From contig JAISSA010000122.1 of assembly GCA_031273365.1 (NCBI GenBank), forward strand, positions 1 to 7,376: 7,376 nucleotides of DNA, given 5' to 3'. Below the pieces are notes generated by a model. It saw only the letters and a program-made list of their open reading frames with translations, was not told the DNA's origin and did not search any database. The stretch's first letter is position 1. The number at the start of each line of letters is the position of its first letter. This document shows, in pieces, positions 1-5,259 of this stretch. Both the position numbers and the translations under genes were made by a program. The DNA comes from Synergistaceae bacterium (GTDB lineage Bacteria; Synergistota; Synergistia; Synergistales; Aminobacteriaceae).

Positions 1-22
1 GCGGGTATTCGTCCAGGGTAAG

Positions 23-66
23 CGTTCACGTTCGGGGGAGAGGCTCTGTTCCCCTGAACATGAACG
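23..66 (+). promoter_or_regulatory. Long imperfect hairpin upstream of the secreted-protein gene
   Basis: Bases 23-39 pair with 50-66: 17 positions, with one mismatch (29/60) and one G-U pair (34/55), around a 10-base loop (40-49). The outer part contains repeated half-sites, GTTC at 24, 30 and 48 and GAAC at 56 and 62. No T-run follows, so it is a poor intrinsic terminator for an upstream gene. It ends 26 bases before the start codon at 93. It could be a 5' UTR structure, a multi-half-site operator or a dispersed repeat. The structure is seen; the role is inferred. Confidence 0.5.
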
Positions 67-92
67 GGCAAATTGATAAGGGGAAGTGTCTG

Positions 93-530
93 ATGAAACG
101 TTGCGTATCGATGGTTCTGGCAGTTTTGTTGTGTCTGTGCGTTCCGGGGGCCGCCGGAGCGATTGACCTGAAGGATGTTTTAAAAAAAGGCGCGCTGATC
201 GTCGGAGGCGGGGCCATTGTGACGGCCATCGCGGGGCCCGTCAACGACTTCATCAACACCGTGACCTTCAACAGCGGAGCCCGGCTGGAGGGGACCACCA
301 AAGTCGTCCCCATCGTCTCCATGGGGGACGGAGCCCACATCGGGGCCGCGCAGGTCGGAGGGGCGTCGAAGTCGGCCGTGGACGCGACGCAGGCCGTCGC
401 CCAGCTCGAGACGTCCTTCAAGGGCATCCGCATCAAAATCCTGATCCCCATCGACTCCCTGAACCCGTTGAAACAGTTTCGGCGCGTTCAGGGCGTGGGG
501 GTGACCGCCATCATCGACGTGAAAATCTGA
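93..530 (+). CDS. Small secreted protein of unknown function
   Basis: This 145-residue protein begins with a classic Sec signal peptide: MKRC, a hydrophobic core at about 6-18, and a likely cleavage after AGA at residue 23. The start at 93 is preferred over the ATG at 60 because AAGGGGAAG (78-86) sits six bases upstream and because the signal peptide begins properly there. The mature part of about 122 residues has a Gly/Ala-rich hydrophobic stretch (GALIVGGGAIVTAI), then motifs such as NDFINTVTFN, KVVPIVSMGDG and GAAQVGG, and ends in VGVTAIIDVKI. There are no cysteines in the mature part and no catalytic motif I can name. It resembles conserved small exported hypothetical proteins of anaerobes, but I cannot assign a family. 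Export to the periplasm or beyond is well supported; function is unknown. It appears monocistronic and faces the convergent DinB-type gene. Its upstream region shares a 16-bp sequence with that of the repressor at 5260. Confidence 0.85.
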   Translation: MKRCVSMVLAVLLCLCVPGAAGAIDLKDVLKKGALIVGGGAIVTAIAGPVNDFINTVTFNSGARLEGTTKVVPIVSMGDGAHIGAAQVGGASKSAVDATQAVAQLETSFKGIRIKILIPIDSLNPLKQFRRVQGVGVTAIIDVKI

Positions 531-541
531 TGAGGAGATGA

Positions 542-625
542 CCGGTTTAAATAAACCGGGGAGTTTCCATGCAGAATCCGACGTACGACGACAGGAGGCC
601 GCTCGATTGATGATCGGCCTCCTGT
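542..625 (+). terminator. Two hairpins after the secreted-protein gene
   Basis: The first is a perfect 8-bp stem, CCGGTTTA (542-549) with TAAACCGG (552-559), starting 12 bases after the stop codon. The second is a perfect 11-bp stem, ACAGGAGGCCG (591-601) with CGGCCTCCTGT (615-625), with a 13-base loop. Neither is followed by a proper T-run (after the second comes TCGATTATC). They are terminator-like in position, between converging genes, but would be weak or factor-assisted. The stems are seen; termination is inferred. Confidence 0.4.
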
Positions 626-676
626 TCGATTATCAATCATTTGCTACCTTGTCAATAACAACCGATAAAAATTAAT

Positions 677-731
677 GGGGTCAGGGGACGCGTCCCCTGC
701 GGGGTATGGGGCGGAGCCCCATGTTGTTGAC
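677..731. repeat. Structured dispersed repeat, copy 1
   Basis: Four blocks appear in the same order here and at 5974-6051: GGGGTCAGGGGA (677-688), TCCCCTGCGGGG (693-704), GGGGCGGAGCCCC (708-720) and GTTGAC (726-731). Here the first two form an 18-bp perfect palindrome (682-699). The third, with flanking bases, forms a 7-bp hairpin with a GGA loop (706-722). Pairing blocks are conserved while spacers vary, as in REP-type elements. On the minus strand the palindrome is followed by a T-rich tract (complement of 666-676), so it may also terminate transcription of the DinB-type gene. Confidence 0.7.
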
Positions 732-754
732 GCTGGTTCGATGTTGTCTGCCGG

Positions 755-1234
755 CTACATGACGCCCTTTCCGCCGTTGTCGCGGAGGATGGCGTCACAG
801 TGCCCGATGTGGTAGGAAAGGTGCCCCAACAGGGTCACCAGCACCGCCACGTTGCCCATCGGATCGCCCCATCGGGCGCTGAACCCCTCGTGAAGCTGAA
901 AGAGGTCCGCGTCGTCGAGGGGGGCGAGCCACGCGTTCACGTCGGCCTTTCGCGCGGCCGACCAGGCCCGGAGCTCATCTTTTGTGGGCGTTACCGTGGG
1001 CTCCGCCTTGAACGAGGCGACGTCCGCGCCCCATGGACCGGGCTTCGGGCTCCCGTCCTTCGGCATCAGAAAGAAATCCACGGCCGAAAAGCAATGGTAA
1101 AGCTGCTGCCAGAACACGAACCCTCCCGCCTTTTTGCCCCAGACCGCGTCCGGGCAGACGTCGATAATCCGGTCCAAAAGTTTCCAGTTTCTCTCGAAAT
1201 TTTCCTGCAGCACGTTCGTTATTGCCCTCATCAT
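755..1234 (-). CDS. DinB-fold (DinB/YfiT-like) putative metalloprotein
   Basis: This 159-residue protein has the size and helical layout of the DinB/YfiT four-helix-bundle superfamily. Candidate metal ligands are present: H47 in the second helix (YHCFSAVDFF) and a C-terminal cluster HLSYHIGH (H138, H142, H145), matching the usual His plus HxxxH arrangement. Family members bind a divalent metal. Some act as thiol-S-transferases (bacillithiol, mycothiol) or hydrolases, and many are damage- or stress-induced with unknown substrates, so no reaction is assigned. The start at 1234 (ATG ATG) is chosen because AAGGGGG (complement of 1242-1248) lies seven bases upstream. The open frame continues upstream to 1375, but those 47 residues are Cys/His/Pro-rich, poorly protein-like, and would extend past the likely promoter. 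The gene is transcribed alone, divergent from the AI-2E-family gene and convergent with the secreted-protein gene. Confidence 0.85.
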   Translation of the reverse strand: MMRAITNVLQENFERNWKLLDRIIDVCPDAVWGKKAGGFVFWQQLYHCFSAVDFFLMPKDGSPKPGPWGADVASFKAEPTVTPTKDELRAWSAARKADVNAWLAPLDDADLFQLHEGFSARWGDPMGNVAVLVTLLGHLSYHIGHCDAILRDNGGKGVM

Positions 1235-1306
1235 GAAAATACCCCCTTCAGTCTGTGCGGCGCAGGCCCGCCGATGAAACCGCAGGCCGCAGCTCCCGCA
1301 TGGTAA

Positions 1307-1315
1307 AATATAACA
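1307..1315 (-). promoter_or_regulatory. Extended -10 promoter candidate for the DinB-type gene
   Basis: Read on the minus strand, the sequence is TGTTATATT: a TG one base upstream of TATATT, i.e. an extended -10 element. A TTTGCC at the complement of 1334-1339 is 21 bases away, too far for a standard -35, but extended -10 promoters can do without one. Initiation near 1300 would give a leader of about 65 bases before the start at 1234. Confidence 0.45.
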
Positions 1316-1601
1316 CAGTGGGTGTCCCGAAGGGGCAAAGTTTGTGATTTTCCATTCATCTATTTTCCATATCATCTATTTCAGGAGAGCCTCACGGAGA
1401 CGGTCCGGGCTCTCTTCGGCCGATGTGGGGCGCCGTGATTTTCGATCAGGAAAAAACCTCTCGTACACGTATCAAAATTGTATATGACTTATTATGGCGT
1501 ATGATTTATCGCGATCCTTCAGGTACCTTTGGGAAGATTCAGCCTTTATAATGGCAGCCATGACAAGTGGGGAGCCTGCGGGCCTGCTTTCGGGCGCAAT
1601 C

Positions 1602-1610
1602 TGTTATAAT
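1602..1610 (+). promoter_or_regulatory. Extended -10 promoter candidate for the AI-2E/redox gene unit
   Basis: TGTTATAAT is a perfect extended -10 (TG, one base, consensus TATAAT). No good -35 is visible 16-18 bases upstream. Initiation would fall near 1617, just before the ribosome-binding-like GAGGTGA at 1622-1628, leaving about 120 bases of leader before the ATG at 1741. It is nearly identical (8 of 9 bases) to the divergent candidate for the DinB-type gene. Confidence 0.55.
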
Positions 1611-1633
1611 CATATGTCGTTGAGGTGATTACA

Positions 1634-1714
1634 TTGCAAAGTAAGAGGCTCATTATTGTAACCGCCGTTGTCCTGGACGCCTGTCGCGTGCGGTTGTCCA
1701 AAATGCTCTCCTGA
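1634..1714 (+). CDS. Possible short leader peptide or signal-peptide remnant
   Basis: A TTG start six bases after GAGGTGA (1622-1628) opens a 26-codon frame whose product begins MQSKRLIIVTAVVLDACR, a basic then hydrophobic segment ending in a lipobox-like LDAC. It stops 27 bases before the AI-2E-type gene. It could be a translated leader that affects the downstream gene. It could also be the decayed start of a lipoprotein, since one frame over (from 1668) the reading continues as LSWTPVACGCPKC, again with lipobox-like cysteines. The evidence is only the spacing to the binding site and promoter and the peptide's character. Confidence 0.25.
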   Translation: MQSKRLIIVTAVVLDACRVRLSKMLS

Positions 1715-1740
1715 ACTGTCACGGAAGGGGAGATGTCGGG

Positions 1741-2841
1741 ATGAACATAAGGGTTTTACTGGCGCTTGTCGCTCTGTTGTCCGCCATTGCGATGGGTATG
1801 GTTCTGACGCTGGCCAGCGGCGTTTTTATCCCACTGGTCATCGCGTGGTTTATGCTGCAGGTTTTCCGGCCCGTCATCAACCTGGGCCGGACGATCAGGC
1901 TGCCCCAGATACTGAACGTCATTCTTGTTTTTGCCGTTTTTTTCAGCCTCTGCGTGATCGGCATCAACTTTTTCACCTCGCAGATCGTGGCGTTCAACCG
2001 GGCGTTCACGGAGTACTACTCGAAGCTCAACGATATGACCTTCTCCATCATGAAGGCGCTGCAGATTCCGCCTGAAAGCCTGCCCCGCATAAGCTGGATG
2101 GACATTCTGGGGCGTTACCTGCGCAATATCTCCGAGATCGCCTTTGCCCTCTCCAGCAAGTTCGTTCTCACCATGGTGTTCCTCATGTTCATGCTCCTCG
2201 AGGCGCCCTTTCTGAACAACAAGATCGATCGGGCCTTCTCCGGATCCAGCGCCACCCGAATCAAAAAGATCATGAGTTCCGTGACGGACCAGATCAGCCG
2301 TTACCTTGGAACCCTGTGCCTGATCAGTCTTGCGACGGGGGCCTGCGCGTGGCTGGCCCTCGAGCTCATGGGGGTCGAGCTGGCCGCGGGCTGGGGCGTT
2401 CTGACGTTTCTCCTGAACTTCATCCCGACGGTGGGATCGATCATCGCGACGATTCCGCCCGTTCTCATGGCCGCGCTGCAGTTTTCGCCGAGCTTCGTCA
2501 GGCCGGCCATCGTCCTGCTTCTGCTTGGCGCAATACAGGTGACCATCGGCAACGTCATCACTCCGAAGGTGGTGGGAGACCGGCTGGGGCTGAGTCCCGT
2601 CGTCATCCTCCTTTCCCTGCTGCTCTGGGGTCTGATCTGGGGAATCCCCGGCGCGCTGCTGTCGGTTCCCATAGCCTCCATCATCAAGATCGTCTGCGAA
2701 AACGTCTCCACGCTGAGGCCGATAGCCGTGTTGATGGGCAGCGGGGAGAACGTCCTTCCTCCTTTGTCGGACGAACAGGACGAAAAAACGCACCCCTCGG
2801 AGGAATATCAGAAAGAGGAACACTGTAAAGAGGAAAATTAA
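1741..2841 (+). CDS. AI-2E family (PF01594, formerly UPF0118) membrane transporter
   Basis: This 366-residue polytopic inner-membrane protein has the family layout: two N-terminal membrane helices (about 4-22 and 27-44), a third at 57-80, a soluble region at 81-137, then helices at about 138-157, 187-210, 213-245, 253-275 and 283-315. Family signatures are visible: FLLNFIPTVGSIIATIPP (223-240), KVVGDRLGLSP (276-286) and LLLWGLIWGIPGALLSVP (293-310). Characterised relatives include E. coli TqsA, linked to autoinducer-2 export, and ion antiporter-like members, so the substrate cannot be deduced. The last 26 residues are highly charged (Glu/Lys/Asp) and presumably cytoplasmic. The start is supported by GGAAGGGGAG (1722-1731). 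It is probably first in a unit with the C_GCAxxG_C_C gene (56-base gap) and the flavoprotein gene, under the extended -10 at 1602. Family assignment is firm; transported compound and a role in redox chemistry are unknown. Confidence 0.92.
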   Translation: MNIRVLLALVALLSAIAMGMVLTLASGVFIPLVIAWFMLQVFRPVINLGRTIRLPQILNVILVFAVFFSLCVIGINFFTSQIVAFNRAFTEYYSKLNDMTFSIMKALQIPPESLPRISWMDILGRYLRNISEIAFALSSKFVLTMVFLMFMLLEAPFLNNKIDRAFSGSSATRIKKIMSSVTDQISRYLGTLCLISLATGACAWLALELMGVELAAGWGVLTFLLNFIPTVGSIIATIPPVLMAALQFSPSFVRPAIVLLLLGAIQVTIGNVITPKVVGDRLGLSPVVILLSLLLWGLIWGIPGALLSVPIASIIKIVCENVSTLRPIAVLMGSGENVLPPLSDEQDEKTHPSEEYQKEEHCKEEN

Positions 2842-2866
2842 CGGGGAGCGAAACCCCGCGGTTGGG
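2842..2866. repeat. Short hairpin, possible fragment of the structured repeat
   Basis: CGGGG (2842-2846) pairs with CCCCG (2854-2858) around AGCGAAA, immediately after the AI-2E-type stop codon. The run CCCCGCGGTT (2854-2863) is identical to 6027-6036 in repeat copy 2. It has no T-run, so it is unlikely to stop transcription into the next gene, but it could partly attenuate it or stabilise upstream mRNA. Confidence 0.35.
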
Positions 2867-2897
2867 GCGCAAGTCAGGATCACGAGGAGGAGCTTAT

Positions 2898-3407
2898 ATG
2901 GAAAGCGTTGCGCTGAAGGAGACCATCGAAAGAGCGGCGGAACTGGCGTGGAAGTACGAGCGGGAGTACGGCGGCTGTGCGCAGGTCGTTCTGGCGGCGA
3001 TCCGGGAGACCATCGGGCACGTCGGAGACGACGTCTTTCAGGCGGCGACGGGGCTGGCCGGCGGGCTGGGGCGCACGGGTCACGCGTGCGGGGCCCTGGT
3101 CGGCGGGGTGATGGCTCTGTCCTGTTTCAGGGGACGTCCGTATGACGACTTCCCCGATTCCGCCGGGCGGCGTCCTCCGTGCCTGGCGATGAGCAAAAAA
3201 CTGGTGGAGGCGTTCCAGGACGCCTATGGGTCCGCCGACTGTCACGGCATTCATCGAAAGCTGCTGGGCCGCTCCTACGACCTCAGCGATCCCGGGGACT
3301 TCGAGCAGTTTATCAAAGACGGCGGGCACGACGACAAATGCACCTCCGTCTGCGCGAACTCCGTCCGACAGGTGATCGGGATCCTGAACGAAGAGGGATT
3401 GATTTAG
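2898..3407 (+). CDS. C_GCAxxG_C_C family putative redox protein
   Basis: This 169-residue protein matches the C_GCAxxG_C_C family (PF09719/TIGR01909), named after its cysteine pattern. Visible here are C27 (GGCAQVV), the core GHACGALVGG with C64-G65-A66-x-x-G69, C76, C95, C115 (DCHGIHRKLLG) and C148/C152 (KCTSVCANSVRQV). The family is predicted to do thiol or metal redox chemistry and is common in anaerobes; the substrate is not established. No signal peptide is present, so it is cytoplasmic. The start at 2898 is set by AGGAGGAG (2885-2892) five bases upstream; an upstream TTG at 2862 has no binding site and adds a basic, unlikely N-terminus. Its position directly before a disulfide reductase-rhodanese suggests it exchanges electrons or sulfur with that enzyme, or serves the same pathway; this is inference from context. 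Confidence 0.9.
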   Translation: MESVALKETIERAAELAWKYEREYGGCAQVVLAAIRETIGHVGDDVFQAATGLAGGLGRTGHACGALVGGVMALSCFRGRPYDDFPDSAGRRPPCLAMSKKLVEAFQDAYGSADCHGIHRKLLGRSYDLSDPGDFEQFIKDGGHDDKCTSVCANSVRQVIGILNEEGLI

Positions 3408-3414
3408 AAGAGAA

Positions 3415-3443
3415 ATTGCTTTAAAAGCAATGCAAAATATAAG
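3415..3443 (+). promoter_or_regulatory. Palindrome overlapping a possible promoter before the flavoprotein gene
   Basis: ATTGCTTT (3415-3422), one base, then AAAGCAAT (3424-3431) is a perfect 17-base dyad. Its left arm contains TTGCTT (3416-3421), which is 16 bases from TATAAG (3438-3443), a fair -10. That would start RNA near 3450 and place an operator on the -35. Alternatively, in the transcript it is a small AT-rich hairpin between two cotranscribed genes. A ribosome binding site, TGGAGGA, follows at 3454-3460. Confidence 0.4.
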
Positions 3444-3470
3444 GCCTGTAACCTGGAGGAATCGGACAGC

Positions 3471-5177
3471 ATGAAAGTCGTTATTATCGGCGGAGTTGCC
3501 TGTGGAGCGAAGACGGCGGCGCGTCTGTCGCGCGTCTGTCCCGAGGCGGAGATCACCCTTTTGGAGCGGGGCGGCGACCTCAGCTACGCGAACTGCGGGT
3601 TTCCCTTCTACATCGGAGGGGAGATAAAGGAGCGGACGGGGCTGACGCACATGGGCTTCGGGCCGGCGAGAGACGCGGATTATTTTGGGAATTACGCCTT
3701 TACGAACGCGCTGACCGGACACGAGGTCACGTCGATCGACCGAAAGAACAGACAGGTTGCGGTCAACGTCCTCGCCGACGGGACGACGAAGGTCTTTCCT
3801 TACGACAAACTGGTCATCGCCACGGGCGCGTCCCCGATTCGCCTCGACGTGCCGGGCATGGACCTCGGCAACGTCTTCGCCCTCTGGACCCTTCGGGACG
3901 CGATCGCCATACACGAGGCGGGGGCAGGAGAAAATCTTCGAAAAGCCGTTGTCGTCGGAGCCGGTCTGGTCGGCGTCGAAACGGCGGAGGCGTTCAGAAA
4001 CAGAGGGCTGGAGGTGACGCTGATCGACGTCCTGCCCTATCCCCTTGCGGCCGTTGCAGGCGCGGAGTTCGGCAGAATGCTGCAAACCTGCATGGCGAAA
4101 AACGGCGTGGCCTTTTACGGAGGGGAGCGTGTTACGGCCATCGCGGGCGACGACAGGGTGCGCGAGGTCGTGACCGGGGGGCGGAAAATCGAGGCGGATA
4201 TCGTCGTCGTTGCCGCAGGCGTCCGTCCCAACCTCGAGCTGGCGCGAAGCGCGCGGCTTCGAATCGGCGGGGCCGGAGGCATCCGGGTCGACAGGTTCAT
4301 GCGTACCTCCGACCCGGATATCTACGCGGGCGGCGACTGCGTGGAAAACCGCAGCGTTCTGACGGGAAAGCCCGTATGGCAGCCCATGGGCTCCACGGCC
4401 AATCGGCACGGCCGGGTGATCGCCGACCATATCGCCGGCATTGTGCATCCTGGTACGAGAAAAACGCCCTTCACGGGCGTCGAGGGCACGACGATCGCCC
4501 GCGTTTTCGACTGGAGCGTCGGAAGAACCGGCCTGACCTTCGAGGCCGCCAGGGAGGCGGGTTTCAAGCCTGTGACTGTCCTGACCTCCAACCCCGACCT
4601 TCCGGGCTTTATGCCGAACGCCGCCATGCTGTACATCCGTCTGGTGGCGGACGCGTCGACGCGTCGCGTTCTCGGGGCTCAGATGGCGGGGCCGGGAAGG
4701 GTCGATAAGCGTCTGGACGTCGTCGTTACCGCAATCAAGGGGAAACTGACCGTCGACGCCCTGGCCGACGCCGACCTCGCCTACGCGCCTCCCTTCTCCT
4801 CGGCTCTGGATCCCGTCACTCACGCGGCCAACGCGCTGCGCAACAAAATGGGCGGCCTGATGCCGGGGTGTTCCCCGACGGAGCTGATGGCGAAAGTCGC
4901 TCGAAACGAGGATTTCATCGTCCTGGACGTGCGCGAAGCAAAAGAATTGAAGCGCTTCGGCGTGCTTCCCGCCGGAGAACTGCGTCACATCCCGTTGGGC
5001 GACCTGAGGACCAGGATGGAGGAACTTCCCCGGGATCGGGAGATCGTCGTCGTCTGTCGCGCGGGCGTGCGGGCGTGGAGCGCCGCTGCGATGCTGAAAC
5101 GTTACGGATACACGAAATCCGTGGTGCTCGAGGGCGGAATGTCCGCCTGGCCGTACGAAACCGCTTCGCATATCTGA
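3471..5177 (+). CDS. FAD-dependent CoA-disulfide/persulfide reductase with C-terminal rhodanese
   Basis: This 568-residue fusion has the architecture of CoADR-RHD proteins. Residues 1-120 form the FAD domain, with GGVACGAKTAARL at 7-19 and the redox-active single cysteine C42 in SYANCGFPF. Residues 155-255 are the NAD(P)H domain (VGAGLVGVETAEAF, 162-175), followed by the second FAD motif TSDPDIYAGGDC (279-290). The dimerisation domain (about 335-455) includes DLAYAPPFSSALDPV (435-449), with the conserved tyrosine at 438. A rhodanese domain fills about 466-562, with LDVRE (485-489) and active loop C529-R-A-G-V-R534. Relatives use NADH or NADPH to reduce CoA disulfide, CoA persulfide, polysulfide or elemental sulfur; which applies here cannot be read from sequence. 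The stretch after the active site (HMGFGPARDADYFGNYAF) suggests a variant subgroup. No signal peptide, so cytoplasmic. TGGAGGA (3454-3460) supports the start. It is last in the probable unit with the C_GCAxxG_C_C gene and is followed by a strong terminator. Confidence 0.93.
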   Translation: MKVVIIGGVACGAKTAARLSRVCPEAEITLLERGGDLSYANCGFPFYIGGEIKERTGLTHMGFGPARDADYFGNYAFTNALTGHEVTSIDRKNRQVAVNVLADGTTKVFPYDKLVIATGASPIRLDVPGMDLGNVFALWTLRDAIAIHEAGAGENLRKAVVVGAGLVGVETAEAFRNRGLEVTLIDVLPYPLAAVAGAEFGRMLQTCMAKNGVAFYGGERVTAIAGDDRVREVVTGGRKIEADIVVVAAGVRPNLELARSARLRIGGAGGIRVDRFMRTSDPDIYAGGDCVENRSVLTGKPVWQPMGSTANRHGRVIADHIAGIVHPGTRKTPFTGVEGTTIARVFDWSVGRTGLTFEAAREAGFKPVTVLTSNPDLPGFMPNAAMLYIRLVADASTRRVLGAQMAGPGRVDKRLDVVVTAIKGKLTVDALADADLAYAPPFSSALDPVTHAANALRNKMGGLMPGCSPTELMAKVARNEDFIVLDVREAKELKRFGVLPAGELRHIPLGDLRTRMEELPRDREIVVVCRAGVRAWSAAAMLKRYGYTKSVVLEGGMSAWPYETASHI

Positions 5178-5191
5178 CGCCGGGGGAATTT

Positions 5192-5219
5192 TCCGGCCTC
5201 CTGAGAGGCCGGATTTTTT
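5192..5219 (+). terminator. Intrinsic terminator of the redox gene unit
   Basis: A perfect 9-bp GC-rich stem, TCCGGCCTC (5192-5200) with GAGGCCGGA (5205-5213), has a CTGA loop and is followed directly by six T residues (5214-5219). It begins 14 bases after the flavoprotein stop codon. This is the clearest terminator in the window and separates the redox unit from the repressor gene. Confidence 0.92.
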
Positions 5220-5225
5220 GTACCC

Positions 5226-5241
5226 GTTCAGGGGAACAGAG
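5226..5241. promoter_or_regulatory. Candidate operator upstream of the S24 repressor
   Basis: The 16 bases GTTCAGGGGAACAGAG lie between the terminator and the repressor start at 5260. The exact reverse complement occurs at 44-59, upstream of the secreted-protein gene. The core is a dyad, GTTC-N4-GAAC. A weak promoter may flank it (TTGTAC 5218-5223, GATAGA 5242-5247, 18-base spacer). Position and symmetry suit an autoregulatory operator, but similarity to TCAGGGGA in the dispersed repeat offers another origin. Confidence 0.4.
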
Positions 5242-5259
5242 GATAGAGGGTAGAAGAAG

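Larger units (their letters stand above)
1235..1740. other. Divergent intergenic region
   Basis: This 506-bp stretch separates the divergent DinB-type and AI-2E-type genes and is clearly richer in A/T than the genes. It holds a minus-strand extended -10 (1307-1315), a direct repeat of TCATCTATTT (around 1356-1381), and a 7-bp stem GAGAGCC/GGCTCTC (1385-1391 with 1408-1414). It also holds a plus-strand extended -10 (1602-1610) and a possible leader reading frame (1634-1714). I found no tRNA-like or named riboswitch structure. The section 1415-1600 contains nothing else I can support. Confidence 0.6.

Noticed and set aside
60..92. ATG at 60 as the start of the secreted protein
   Set aside because: It lies inside the long hairpin and lacks a binding site; the ATG at 93 has one and begins a normal signal peptide.
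1235..1375. An N-terminal extension of the DinB-type protein to 1375
   Set aside because: The ribosome binding site at 1242-1248 fixes the start at 1234, and the extension overlaps the extended -10 candidate and has no domain character.
1547..1552. A second consensus TATAAT upstream of the transporter
   Set aside because: It lacks the upstream TG and has no -35 at suitable distance (TACCTT at best); the element at 1602-1610 is better.
1571..1600. GC-rich GCCTGC direct repeat as a hairpin or regulatory element
   Set aside because: The units are six bases repeated once with no stable pairing; chance is sufficient.
1756..2883. A 375-codon minus-strand frame opposite the AI-2E-type gene
   Set aside because: Its composition is low-complexity Arg/Asp/Gln/Gly/His, whereas the plus strand encodes a textbook membrane protein.
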